Below, piece by piece: positions 44,123 through 52,654 of a stretch of 64,000 nucleotides of DNA. Numbering within the stretch: the first letter of the stretch is position 1; every line of letters begins with the position of its first letter. This DNA is from Chitinophaga sancti. Its GTDB lineage: Bacteria; Bacteroidota; Bacteroidia; Chitinophagales; Chitinophagaceae. Both the position numbers and the translations under genes were made by a program. Where the stretch lies: positions 2,506,001 to 2,570,000 of the forward strand of contig NZ_CP139247.1 in assembly GCF_034087045.1 (NCBI RefSeq), written 5' to 3'. The notes beneath the pieces were generated by a model, which did not search any database, had not been told where the DNA came from, and saw only the letters and a list, made by a program, of their open reading frames with translations.

Positions 44123-45349
44123 ATGAACAGAGTTGTGATCACCGGATTGGGGATTTATTCCTGTATTGGAAAAAACCTGGAAGCTGTAAGAGACTCATTA
44201 TATAAAGGTAAGTCCGGTATTATCCTGGATCCTGCCCGGAAAGCGTTTGGGTATCGCTCAGGGCTGACGGGTTATGTAGACCGTCCGGACCTGAAAGGTA
44301 TGCTGGATCGCCGTTCCCGTCTCATGATGCCGGAGCAGGCGGAGTTTGCCTACATGAGTACCCGCGAAGCCCTGGCTATGGCGGGACTGGATCAGGATTA
44401 CCTGGAAAAGAAGGAAGTGGGGTTGTTGTTTGGTAATGACAGCTCTTCCAAGCCAGTGATAGAGGCGACAGACATCATGCGCGAAAAGAAAGATACCATG
44501 CTGGTAGGTTCCGGTTCTGTATTCCAGACCATGAACTCTACCATCAATATGAACCTGGCCACCATTTTCAAACTGAAAGGCATCAACTTTAGTGTGAGTG
44601 CGGCTTGTGCCAGTGGCTCCCATGCTATTGGACTAGGGTACATGTTCATCCGCAACGGTATGCAGGACTGTGTGATCTGTGGGGGAGCACAGGAAATCAA
44701 TATTTATTCAATGGGCAACTTCGACGGTATTGCTGCCTTTTCAGTAAGGGAAAATGACCCTGCAAAGGCCAGTCGTCCGTTTGATAAAGACAGAGATGGC
44801 CTGGTACCAAGTGGTGGTGGGGCAACTGTGATACTGGAAAGTCTGGAATCGGCACAGCGCCGTGGTGCAACGATCCTGGGTGAGGTGATTGGTTACGGAT
44901 TTTCATCAAATGGTGCGCACATCTCTAACCCGACTATAGAAGGGCCGGTGCGTTCTTTGGAAATCGCCCTGAAAGATGCTGGTTTAAAACCGTCAGATGT
45001 GGAATACATCAATGCACATGCTACCAGTACCATTGCCGGTGATGCCAGCGAAGCGGCCGCCATCGATCAGGTATTTGGCGAGAGCAGACCGCACGTGAGC
45101 TCCACCAAATCAATGACGGGGCATGAGTGCTGGATGGCAGGCGCCAGTGAGATTGTATACTCCATGCTGATGATGCAAAATGGCTTTATAGCGCCGAATA
45201 TTAACCTGGAAAACCCCGATGGCGCAGCAGCCAGATTAAATATAGCTGATACTACCATTAATAAAGATTTTAATATATTTTTGTCTAATTCTTTTGGATT
45301 TGGGGGAACCAACAGTTCATTGATAGTCCGCAAGTGGAATAATGAATAG
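44123..45349 (+). CDS. Beta-ketoacyl-ACP synthase (FabB/FabF-like)
   Basis: The 408-residue ketosynthase keeps the full Cys-His-His set: Cys162 in SAACASGSHA, the first His in NAHATSTIAGDASE and the second in KSMTGHECWMAGASE. It ends with SFGFGGTNSSLIVRK. It should elongate the aryl-polyene chain on ACP. Three other ketosynthase-fold genes downstream point to specialised or heterodimeric pairs. Confidence 0.92.
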   Translation: MNRVVITGLGIYSCIGKNLEAVRDSLYKGKSGIILDPARKAFGYRSGLTGYVDRPDLKGMLDRRSRLMMPEQAEFAYMSTREALAMAGLDQDYLEKKEVGLLFGNDSSSKPVIEATDIMREKKDTMLVGSGSVFQTMNSTINMNLATIFKLKGINFSVSAACASGSHAIGLGYMFIRNGMQDCVICGGAQEINIYSMGNFDGIAAFSVRENDPAKASRPFDKDRDGLVPSGGGATVILESLESAQRRGATILGEVIGYGFSSNGAHISNPTIEGPVRSLEIALKDAGLKPSDVEYINAHATSTIAGDASEAAAIDQVFGESRPHVSSTKSMTGHECWMAGASEIVYSMLMMQNGFIAPNINLENPDGAAARLNIADTTINKDFNIFLSNSFGFGGTNSSLIVRKWNNE

Positions 45350-45386
45350 CTTGTTGTTAACTGTCAGCACTTTAGAGTATTTATTA

Positions 45387-45394
45387 TAACTTTG
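45387..45394 (+). promoter_or_regulatory. Possible internal promoter before the first ACP gene
   Basis: TAACTTTG matches TAnnTTTG in the 179-base gap between the first ketosynthase and the ACP gene, giving a 5' UTR of about 130 bases. No clear -33 element. Confidence 0.45.
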
Positions 45395-45528
45395 AGGCAA
45401 AGATCAACGCACAACATTAAGAAGGGTACAGACAGATAAAGGAATACTAAAGATGATTAGGTGACGCGAACTATTTCAAACCAATTTTTAAACACACAAC
45501 CTATATCTGAGTTAGTTTACACTTGATT

Positions 45529-45786
45529 ATGGATAAGAAAGAGATTATACAAACGACGAATGCATTCCTTGTAGAGGAATTTGAGGCTGATCTGGCTTCC
45601 CTGACGCCTGATGCTAACCTGAAAGCTACCCTGGATCTGGATAGCCTGGACTACATCGACCTGGTAGTTGTAATTGAGAATAATTTTGGCTTCAAGGTAA
45701 ACCCTGAAGATTTCCAGGGTATTGTTACCTTCCAGGACTTTTATGACTACGTAGCCAATCGTCTTAAACAAAAAGAACTGGTATAA
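45529..45786 (+). CDS. Acyl carrier protein
   Basis: It has 85 residues from the ATG at 45529 (MDKKEIIQTT). The phosphopantetheine Ser39 is in LDLDSLDYIDL. The four-helix ACP pattern and acidic composition are typical. It presumably carries the aryl starter or growing polyene. The stop shares one base with the next ATG (TAATG). Confidence 0.92.
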   Translation: MDKKEIIQTTNAFLVEEFEADLASLTPDANLKATLDLDSLDYIDLVVVIENNFGFKVNPEDFQGIVTFQDFYDYVANRLKQKELV

Positions 45787-46676
45787 TGGCTTCCTGGGAG
45801 GGAAAGTCGAAAGGGAATAAACTGGGGTACAGCATCTTCATTGGGACATTACGTTATGGAGGCGTATTGCCTGCCTACATTTTATTAAGGTTTGTAGCCG
45901 CATATTATTTCTTATTTTCCTATAGTTCATCTCGCCCTATTTTTCAATATTTTCATACGAAGGTAGGTTATGGCTGGTGGAAGTCATTGTGGAGTGTGTA
46001 CAGGAATTACTATGTATTCGGACAGGTACTGATCGATAAGGTCATTGTCATGTCCGGATTGTCTAATAAATTTACCTTTGAGTTTGAAGGGGAGCAATAC
46101 CTCAGAGAAATTACCACAGCGGGTAAGGGCGGAATCATGCTCAGTGCCCACCTGGGTAACTGGGAGGTAGCAGGTCACCTGTTTACAAGGTTGGAGACCC
46201 GCATCAATATTGTGATGTTTGACGGGGAGCATGAAAGGATCAAAAATTATTTATCCAGTATAACGGGAGAACGTAATGTGAATATCATTGTTATTAAGGA
46301 TGATTTGTCGCACATTTACGCCATCAATGAAGCGCTGAGCAATCAGGAGCTGGTATGCATGCATGCGGACCGGTTTCTGGCAGGCAACAAAACAGTGAAT
46401 GCTACCTTTATGGGGCAGGAAGCCAGTTTTCCCGCAGGACCATTCCTGCTGGCAGCCACCTTCAGGGTACCGGTATCACTGGTTTTTGCATTTAAGGAGA
46501 CCAATACCCATTACCACCTCTATGCTACGCCACCACATGAATATCATGGCAGGCGCCGGCAGGGGGTAGAACTGGCTGTACAGGATTTTGTGCAGGAGCT
46601 GGAAGGTATGGTGAAAAAGTATCCTGAGCAATGGTTTAATTATTACGATTTCTGGGAACAGCCTAAAACTAATTAA
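45786..46676 (+). CDS. LpxL/HtrB-like acyltransferase
   Basis: The 296-residue protein has one N-terminal membrane segment (about 17-45) and the acyltransferase motif SAHLGNWEVAG with the His-x4-Glu pair. The ERNVNIIVIKDD, HADRFLAGN and PAGPFLLAATF segments match lipid A-type late acyltransferases. In aryl-polyene clusters such enzymes are thought to attach the aryl-polyene acyl chain to a lipid; here it could act in that way or join the polyene to its alcohol partner. Confidence 0.85.
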   Translation: MASWEGKSKGNKLGYSIFIGTLRYGGVLPAYILLRFVAAYYFLFSYSSSRPIFQYFHTKVGYGWWKSLWSVYRNYYVFGQVLIDKVIVMSGLSNKFTFEFEGEQYLREITTAGKGGIMLSAHLGNWEVAGHLFTRLETRINIVMFDGEHERIKNYLSSITGERNVNIIVIKDDLSHIYAINEALSNQELVCMHADRFLAGNKTVNATFMGQEASFPAGPFLLAATFRVPVSLVFAFKETNTHYHLYATPPHEYHGRRRQGVELAVQDFVQELEGMVKKYPEQWFNYYDFWEQPKTN

Positions 46677-46682
46677 AAAAAG

Positions 46683-47102
46683 ATGTTCATCCATACTGAC
46701 GACATTACAGCATATATTCCACAGCGTGCACCGATCGTGATGATCAGTGGTATCCTGGAAGTAAAAGATAATATCACCCGTACCGGCCTTCAGATAGCGC
46801 CGGACAACCTGTTTGTAGAAGATGGTGTACTCAAAACTCCAGGCCTGCTGGAGAATATGGCACAGACTGCGGCTGCCAGGGTAGGTTACGTAGCACAACA
46901 GGAAAATACCCCCGTACCCATCGGTTTTATCGGTGCGGTAAAAGATTTTGAAGTGTTTGAATTCCCACCTGCAGGCTCCTTTATCGAAACTACCACGGAG
47001 ATCGTGAGCCAGGTGTTCAATGCTACCATGGTAGCTGCCAAAGTTCAGTTAAACGGAAAAGTGATGGCTCAGTGTGAGCTCAAAATATTTATAAACCCCT
47101 AA
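46683..47102 (+). CDS. Hotdog-fold 3-hydroxyacyl-ACP dehydratase-like protein (ApeP-like)
   Basis: The 139-residue protein has a FabA/FabZ-like hotdog fold: IPQRAPIVMISGILEV, then GVLKTPGLLENMAQTAAAR where the central helix acid Glu lies, then IGFIGAVKDFEV. It probably dehydrates the beta-hydroxyacyl intermediate to give the conjugated double bond. A second, more canonical dehydratase is at 56872, so the two may act on different chain lengths or as a pair. Confidence 0.8.
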   Translation: MFIHTDDITAYIPQRAPIVMISGILEVKDNITRTGLQIAPDNLFVEDGVLKTPGLLENMAQTAAARVGYVAQQENTPVPIGFIGAVKDFEVFEFPPAGSFIETTTEIVSQVFNATMVAAKVQLNGKVMAQCELKIFINP

Positions 47103-47121
47103 TCACTTAAAACCATTCTTT

Positions 47122-47853
47122 ATGATGCATGTTAGAAAACAACCTTTTCTTCTCCTGACATTGTTCCTGTTATGTAGCGCAAGTATATCCTGTTATGCAC
47201 AAACTTTAAAAGAATTTTTCGCCAACACTTCTACACCGCTAACCTATCTGGGCGTAGACTTCTCGTTGACGAAGATTCAGGGAGAGGCTGCGACTCCAAC
47301 TGAAATCAGCACAAAGTTTGAACCTATTAATTCTGTCATCATTACTGAAGCTAAAAAGTATGACATAACAGGCTCTTTCAAAAGAGATGCAGCTGTCATT
47401 AATTACCCTGATGCGGTAAACAAAGTGAATGAAAACGCGAATGTGACCAAAATGAAGACTGATAATGTGAGCGACCTGGGCACATTGACACCTGACGATA
47501 TCAGCAAACATGTAAAAGAATATAACCTGAATGGTAAGACTGGTATCGGGCTGGTATTCATCATGGATGGCATGAGCAAAACAAACAAGGAAGCTGCGAT
47601 GTATGCGACCCTGATTAACCTGAGCACAAAGAAAGTATTGCTCACAGAAAAAATAACAGGTAAGGCACAGGGTTTCGGTTTCCGTAATTACTGGGCATAT
47701 ACCGTTTACAAAGTACTGCACACAATTAGTTCCGATAAATATAAAGACTGGGCAAAAACCGCTGCATCAGCTCCTGAAGAAAAGGTAGCAGAAGCGCCAA
47801 AAGCTGATACTGCGAAGCCGAAAGCCGCCAAGAAAGGCAAGAAGGCCGTGTGA
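47122..47853 (+). CDS. Exported protein of unknown function in the pigment cluster
   Basis: The 243-residue protein has a signal peptide (MMHVRKQPFLLLTLFLLCSASISCYAQ, in which SISC could alternatively be a lipobox). The body (TYLGVDFSLTKIQGEA, FKRDAAVINYPDAVNKVNEN, DGMSKTNKEAAMYATLINL) matches no family I recognise. The C-terminus is a low-complexity Ala/Lys/Pro tail (about residues 220-243). Its position between dehydratase and thioesterase genes suggests a periplasmic role in pigment placement; this is inference only. Confidence 0.65.
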   Translation: MMHVRKQPFLLLTLFLLCSASISCYAQTLKEFFANTSTPLTYLGVDFSLTKIQGEAATPTEISTKFEPINSVIITEAKKYDITGSFKRDAAVINYPDAVNKVNENANVTKMKTDNVSDLGTLTPDDISKHVKEYNLNGKTGIGLVFIMDGMSKTNKEAAMYATLINLSTKKVLLTEKITGKAQGFGFRNYWAYTVYKVLHTISSDKYKDWAKTAASAPEEKVAEAPKADTAKPKAAKKGKKAV

Positions 47854-47869
47854 TAAAACTGATGAAAAT

Positions 47870-48307
47870 ATGTACCCGACACTAACGGAAAAGGCCAATA
47901 TACTGGTAAAGTTTAATGAAGCAGATCCACTGGGAATAGTATGGCATGGTCACTACATACGCTATTTTGAAGACGGCCGCGAAGCCTTTGGAGAAAAGTA
48001 TGGGTTCCGTTACCTCGATATATATAATCACGGATATTCGGTGCCGGTTGTAAAGGTAGATTGTAATTACAAACGCTCTTTACGCTACGGAGACCGTGTT
48101 ATTGTGGAAACCACCTATGTAAATACCCGGGCAGCCAAACTGAAGTTTGAGTATAAACTATACAATGCTGCCACCGGAGAACTGGTGGCGGACGGTAGTT
48201 CCATGCAGGTATTTCTGGACATTGAGACAAATTCATTGCAACTGACCCTGCCTTCCTTTTTCGAGAAATGGAAAAGGGAGCATGGTCAGCTCGAGCAGAC
48301 TAAATAA
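47870..48307 (+). CDS. Acyl-CoA/ACP thioesterase (YbgC/4-HBA type)
   Basis: The 145-residue hotdog thioesterase has the family motif ADPLGIVWHGHYIRYFEDGREAF with the catalytic Asp, and VKVDCNYKRSLRYGD. It may release or edit acyl intermediates on the pigment ACPs, as the thioesterases of aryl-polyene clusters do. It lies 17 bases after the unknown exported protein and 11 bases before a ketosynthase. Confidence 0.88.
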   Translation: MYPTLTEKANILVKFNEADPLGIVWHGHYIRYFEDGREAFGEKYGFRYLDIYNHGYSVPVVKVDCNYKRSLRYGDRVIVETTYVNTRAAKLKFEYKLYNAATGELVADGSSMQVFLDIETNSLQLTLPSFFEKWKREHGQLEQTK

Positions 48308-48317
48308 ATGAGCGGAC

Positions 48318-49421
48318 ATGAGGAATGTGTATGTAGCGGCAGATAATATCTTTTCTCCGCTGGGTAGTACGACAGCTGAAAATTTTGCACAGGTATGCAA
48401 TGGGCAGAGCGGCATTCGCCTGCATGATGATCCGGCCTTTTCACCGGGTCCTTTTCATGCTGCCATGTTTGCACCCGGACAGCTGAAGATGACTGCCCAT
48501 ACACGCTTCGAACAGATGCTCATCCGTTCTGTACAGCAGGTACTGGACCAAACCAATATTGATATAAACGATGGGCGTACTGCTTTCATCGTATCCACCA
48601 CTAAGGGGAATATAGAACTGCTGGAAGAACAGGAAAACCCTGTGATGGCAGAGATGGAACTGTTCCATACTGCCCGCAAGGTAGCCACTCACTTTGGTTA
48701 TATGGCGGATCCGATTGTAGTAAGCAATGCCTGCATCTCCGGATTATTGGCGATACTCACCGCCAGGAGACTGATCCTCTCTGGCAGGTATGACCAGGCA
48801 ATTGTAACGGGAGCAGATGTGCTGACGAAGTTTGTATTATCCGGTTTCCAGTCATTCCAGGCAGTAAGTCCTGAAGCCTGTCGTCCTTTTGATGCAGCGC
48901 GCAAAGGGGTTACATTGGGAGAAGGAGCCGCCACAGTGCTGTTGACTGTTCGCGAAATGGGCATTCGTGTGGGTGCGGGCGCAGTCACAAACGATGCCAA
49001 TCACATCTCTGGTCCGAGCCGTACGGGTGCAGAACTGAGTTATGCGATGCTGCAGGCACTGAAAGGAACGGGGTTAACGCCATCGGATATAGGATTTGTA
49101 TCCGCACATGGTACTGCTACAATGTACAACGATGAGATGGAGTCCAAAGCCTTACAACTGGCAGGTTTGCTGGAAACACCAGTGAACAGCCTGAAAGGAT
49201 ACTATGGACACACCCTGGGTGCCGCCGGCCTGATAGAAGCTATCATCGGTATGCAGGCGCTACAGCAGGATATAGTGATACCTACACTGGGATTTGAAAC
49301 ACTGGGTGTAAGTCAGCCAGTGTTGGTTAGTAATCAGATAACACATAAACCAATGCAGCATTTCCTGAAAACAGTGTCGGGATTTGGAGGGTGTAATGCT
49401 GCGATGGTATTTTCTAAATAG
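48318..49421 (+). CDS. Beta-ketoacyl synthase (second ketosynthase)
   Basis: The 367-residue protein is shorter than FabF but keeps Cys139 (VSNACISGLLAI), a first His (VSAHGTATMYNDEME) and a second His (KGYYGHTLGAAGL). It ends in VSGFGGCNAAMVFSK. It should be catalytically active. It resembles the variable ketosynthases of aryl-polyene clusters that share the elongation or priming work with FabF-type enzymes. Confidence 0.88.
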   Translation: MRNVYVAADNIFSPLGSTTAENFAQVCNGQSGIRLHDDPAFSPGPFHAAMFAPGQLKMTAHTRFEQMLIRSVQQVLDQTNIDINDGRTAFIVSTTKGNIELLEEQENPVMAEMELFHTARKVATHFGYMADPIVVSNACISGLLAILTARRLILSGRYDQAIVTGADVLTKFVLSGFQSFQAVSPEACRPFDAARKGVTLGEGAATVLLTVREMGIRVGAGAVTNDANHISGPSRTGAELSYAMLQALKGTGLTPSDIGFVSAHGTATMYNDEMESKALQLAGLLETPVNSLKGYYGHTLGAAGLIEAIIGMQALQQDIVIPTLGFETLGVSQPVLVSNQITHKPMQHFLKTVSGFGGCNAAMVFSK

Positions 49422-49434
49422 ATATACATACAGC

Positions 49435-50502
49435 ATGGAGCTTTTTAGTAAAGAAACAAAGACAGCCCTACAGGCACAGGAAGCAGCCCTGAGACTGGCA
49501 TTTGCACCGATCGCATTCCAGGCCACCCGCGCACTGCGTGACTTTGGCATTTTGGAAGTGATCAGCAACAGTGGTCCTGAGGGATTGACGATTGAAGAAG
49601 TATTAGAGAAAGTAAAACTGTCTCGCTATGCTGTACGTGTATTGCTGGAGGCGGGTCTCGGTATGGAATTACTGATTGTAAGTGAGGAGAAGAAGTATAT
49701 CCTGACCAAGACAGGTTACTTTATTCAACACGACAGGCTGACCCGCATCAATATGGATTTCTCACAGGATATCTGTTACCTGGGTATGAACCACCTGAAA
49801 GAAAGTCTGGAAGAAGGCCGCCCTGCAGGCCTGAAAGAACTGGGGCCATGGGATACCATTTACCCGGGTTTACCACTCCTGCCACCTGAAATTGGCAAGA
49901 GTTGGTTCGACTTTGACCATTATTATTCCGATCTGGCCTTTCCACAGGCACTACAGATCGTATTTGCCAATAAACCACGCACCCTGCTTGACATTGGCGG
50001 TAATACCGGCAAATGGACACTGGCATGCACTAAACATGACGACAATGTTCGTGTGACCATGTTTGACCTGCCAGGTGAAATTGAAATTGCTGCGCAAAAG
50101 ATGAAAGATGAGGGTGTAGCGGATCGTGTATCTTTCCACGAAGCGAATATCCTGGATGAAAGCCTGCCTTTCCCACAGGGATTTGATGCGATCTGGATGA
50201 GTCAGTTCCTTGACTGCTTCTCCGAAGAGCAAATTGTATCTATCCTGAAACGTTGCCGTGAAGCGCTGACCGAAAATGGTACCATTTATATCCTGGAACC
50301 ATTCTGGAACAGGCAGCGTTTTAAGTCAGCAGCATTCAGTCTGCAGCAGACCAGCCTTTACTTTACCGCTATGGCCAATGGAAACAGTCAGATGTACCAC
50401 ACTGACGATTTCTTTAAATGCATTGCTGATGCAGGTCTGCGTATCGTAGAGGAAAACAACCAGATGGGCTTAAATTATACCCTCTTAAAGTGTCAAAAAT
50501 GA
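49435..50502 (+). CDS. O-methyltransferase-type SAM enzyme
   Basis: It has 355 residues from the ATG at 49435 (MELFSKETK); an in-frame start at 49384 lies inside the preceding gene and is unlikely. The N-terminal winged-helix dimerisation domain (about 20-90: FQATRALRDFGILEVIS) precedes a Rossmann domain with TLLDIGGNTGKWTLA, MFDLPGEI and IWMSQFLDCFSEEQ. Flexirubins carry a methyl on the aryl ring, so this enzyme is a candidate for that step, though its relatives are mostly O-methyltransferases. The stop overlaps the next gene by four bases. Confidence 0.85.
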   Translation: MELFSKETKTALQAQEAALRLAFAPIAFQATRALRDFGILEVISNSGPEGLTIEEVLEKVKLSRYAVRVLLEAGLGMELLIVSEEKKYILTKTGYFIQHDRLTRINMDFSQDICYLGMNHLKESLEEGRPAGLKELGPWDTIYPGLPLLPPEIGKSWFDFDHYYSDLAFPQALQIVFANKPRTLLDIGGNTGKWTLACTKHDDNVRVTMFDLPGEIEIAAQKMKDEGVADRVSFHEANILDESLPFPQGFDAIWMSQFLDCFSEEQIVSILKRCREALTENGTIYILEPFWNRQRFKSAAFSLQQTSLYFTAMANGNSQMYHTDDFFKCIADAGLRIVEENNQMGLNYTLLKCQK

Positions 50503-51755
50503 GAGAAAAAGTAGACGTGCTGGTCATTGGTGCCGGCCCTTCAGGAACTGTAGCTGCTTCTATCATTAAGCAGGCAGGTTATGCTGTGAAAATCGTCGAG
50601 AAATTACAATTCCCCCGCTTTGTGATCGGGGAGAGTTTGTTGCCCCGTAGTATGGAAGCCCTGGAAGAAGCAAAGTTCATTGATGCAGTTACTGCTCAGG
50701 GATTCCAGCAGAAGTTTGGCGCCAAGTTCGTAAAGGGCGACAAGATCTGTGATTTTACCTTTAAAGAGCAATTTACCAAGGGGTGGGACTGGACCTGGCA
50801 GGTAACCAGGGCCGATTTTGATAAAGCCCTGGCAGATGCAGTAGAAGCAATGGGGGTGCCGGTATGCTACAATACCACTGTGACCAATATCGAATTTAAT
50901 GGCTCCGATTCTGTTACTACTGTAGAAGAAGCAGATGGTAAACAGTATGAGATCGAAGCCCGTTTTATAGTAGACGGAAGTGGCTATGGTCGTGTGATTC
51001 CACGCCTCTTCAATCTCGAAAAGAACTCTAATTTACAACCTCGTAAAGCACTGTTTGCCCACACGGTGGATGTAAACAGGTTGCAATATGACGAGCCTAA
51101 CCGTATTACAGCTGTGGTGCACCGCCCAGGAACCTGGATCTGGATTATTCCATTCAGTTCAGGCAATACTTCGGTAGGTTTTGTAAGTGATCCTTCTTTC
51201 CATAATGAGTTTTCAGGTACACCAGAAGAGCAGTTCCGAGCTATGCTGGCAGCAGAACCTTATACCAGAGAGCGTTTCAAAGACGTAGACCTGGTGTTTG
51301 AACCACGGGTGCTGGAATCATGGTCCGCCACCACAGATAAGTTCTATGGAGAAGGATTTGTATTAACGGGTAATGTGACCGAATTCCTTGATCCGATCTT
51401 TTCATCTGGCGTAACTTTGGCTTGTGTATCTGCACAGACGGCATCTAAACTGGTGATCCGTAAGCTGAAAGGCGAAGATGTAGATTGGGAAAAAGAATAC
51501 ATGCAACCCACTATGCAGGGGGTGAACACCTTCCGCTCTTATGTAATGGCATGGTATGAGGGTACCCTGGACAAGATCTTCTTTGCAAAGAATATTCAGC
51601 AGGATATGAAAAACCAGATATGTTCGGTACTGGCAGGTTATGTATGGGATGAAACCAATCCATATGTAAAGAACCATGAAAAAGGATTGCAACGCCTGGC
51701 ACGTACCATCGAACTGATGGAAAAGATTGAAGAAGAAGGTAAAAACCTTGTATAG
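50499..51755 (+). CDS. FAD-dependent oxidoreductase / flavin-dependent halogenase-like
   Basis: It has 418 residues from the ATG at 50499 (MREKVDVLVIGAGPSGTVAA; the ATGA overlap with the upstream stop supports this). The GxGxxG flavin site, IGESLLPRS and FVDGSGYGR-like segments fit the halogenase/hydroxylase group. The WxWxIP motif, diagnostic of flavin-dependent halogenases, is present as WIWIIP (about residues 213-218). It may chlorinate or hydroxylate the aryl ring. Related genes occur in other flexirubin clusters even where no halogen is known, so activity is uncertain. Confidence 0.82.
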   Translation: MREKVDVLVIGAGPSGTVAASIIKQAGYAVKIVEKLQFPRFVIGESLLPRSMEALEEAKFIDAVTAQGFQQKFGAKFVKGDKICDFTFKEQFTKGWDWTWQVTRADFDKALADAVEAMGVPVCYNTTVTNIEFNGSDSVTTVEEADGKQYEIEARFIVDGSGYGRVIPRLFNLEKNSNLQPRKALFAHTVDVNRLQYDEPNRITAVVHRPGTWIWIIPFSSGNTSVGFVSDPSFHNEFSGTPEEQFRAMLAAEPYTRERFKDVDLVFEPRVLESWSATTDKFYGEGFVLTGNVTEFLDPIFSSGVTLACVSAQTASKLVIRKLKGEDVDWEKEYMQPTMQGVNTFRSYVMAWYEGTLDKIFFAKNIQQDMKNQICSVLAGYVWDETNPYVKNHEKGLQRLARTIELMEKIEEEGKNLV

Positions 51756-51775
51756 TATCATTTAATAGCGAAGAT

Positions 51776-52336
51776 TTGGATAGCACCAGGCTAAATATAA
51801 CAGGAAGTGTGGTGATCCGGAACAACCGGATCTACAGGAATAATGAGGTGATCTGGGAGACACCTGAAGATCAGCTATTGCCTGACTTTTTGCGGGCGGC
51901 GTATGATCATTTTTCAGGGCAGTATCCCAAATTTCATAAGATGGATCATCTCAGCAAGCTGGGATGGCTGGCGGCAGAAGTCCTGTTACAGCACCGACCG
52001 TTTACCGGGTATGCACCTGAGCAGGTAGGATTGATATTAGCCAATCGTAGCGCCAGTCTGGATACAGACCTGCGCTATTTTGATTCAATAAAGGAATTTC
52101 CCAGTCCGGCGTTGTTTGTATACACGCTGGCCAATATAGTAATGGGGGAGATCAGCATCCGTCATGGATTCAAAGGAGAGAATGCGTTCTTTACTTCGGA
52201 TCGTTATGATGAAGTGCTGCTCATGGATTATACAAAACAGTTACTGACAGAAGGGGCGGTAAGTGCTGTATTGTGCGGATGGGTAGAGGTGATGGGAAGT
52301 GAGTACGAAGTGATTCTTCATCAGATAGAAAAATAA
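51776..52336 (+). CDS. Half-length ketosynthase-like protein lacking the catalytic Cys
   Basis: The 186-residue protein starts at a TTG. It resembles the N-terminal half of a beta-ketoacyl synthase (KLGWLAAEVLLQHR, VGLILANRSASLDTDLRYFD, SPALFVYTLANIVMGEISIRHG in parts). Where active enzymes have the Cys nucleophile it reads GENAFFTSDRYDE, with no Cys, and the C-terminal half with both His is absent. Stop and start flanks are clean and no frameshifted remainder follows, so it looks like a real stand-alone non-catalytic subunit, perhaps a scaffold for a ketosynthase. Confidence 0.72.
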   Translation: MDSTRLNITGSVVIRNNRIYRNNEVIWETPEDQLLPDFLRAAYDHFSGQYPKFHKMDHLSKLGWLAAEVLLQHRPFTGYAPEQVGLILANRSASLDTDLRYFDSIKEFPSPALFVYTLANIVMGEISIRHGFKGENAFFTSDRYDEVLLMDYTKQLLTEGAVSAVLCGWVEVMGSEYEVILHQIEK

Positions 52337-52387
52337 TTTCTTTCCGTGACCCACACTGTGGGGCACGCCGTTTAAAATAAAAATATC

Positions 52388-52651
52388 ATGGAAAATTTGA
52401 TGGCTACACTCAAAGCCCAGATCATAGAGCAACTGAACCTGCAGGAAGTAAAACCGGAGGATATCGGCGACGATACCCCCCTGTTCAAAGACGGACTGGG
52501 ACTGGATTCCATCGATGCACTGGAACTGATCGTTCTGCTGCAGCAGCATTATCGTATTCGTATTGCCAATCCTGAGCAGGGACCTGAAATTTTTCATTCC
52601 GTACGCTCAATTGCCAATTTCATCACAGCACATCAGCAACAAAATCAATAA
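52388..52651 (+). CDS. Acyl carrier protein, second
   Basis: The 87-residue ACP has the phosphopantetheine Ser41 in GLGLDSIDALELIVL. The loop NPEQGPEIFHSVRSIANF is typical of polyene/PKS-type ACPs. It lies 51 bases after the half-length ketosynthase and three bases before a full ketosynthase, suggesting that these three act together. An alternative ATG at 52400 would shorten it by four residues. Confidence 0.92.
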   Translation: MENLMATLKAQIIEQLNLQEVKPEDIGDDTPLFKDGLGLDSIDALELIVLLQQHYRIRIANPEQGPEIFHSVRSIANFITAHQQQNQ

Positions 52652-52654
52652 ACC

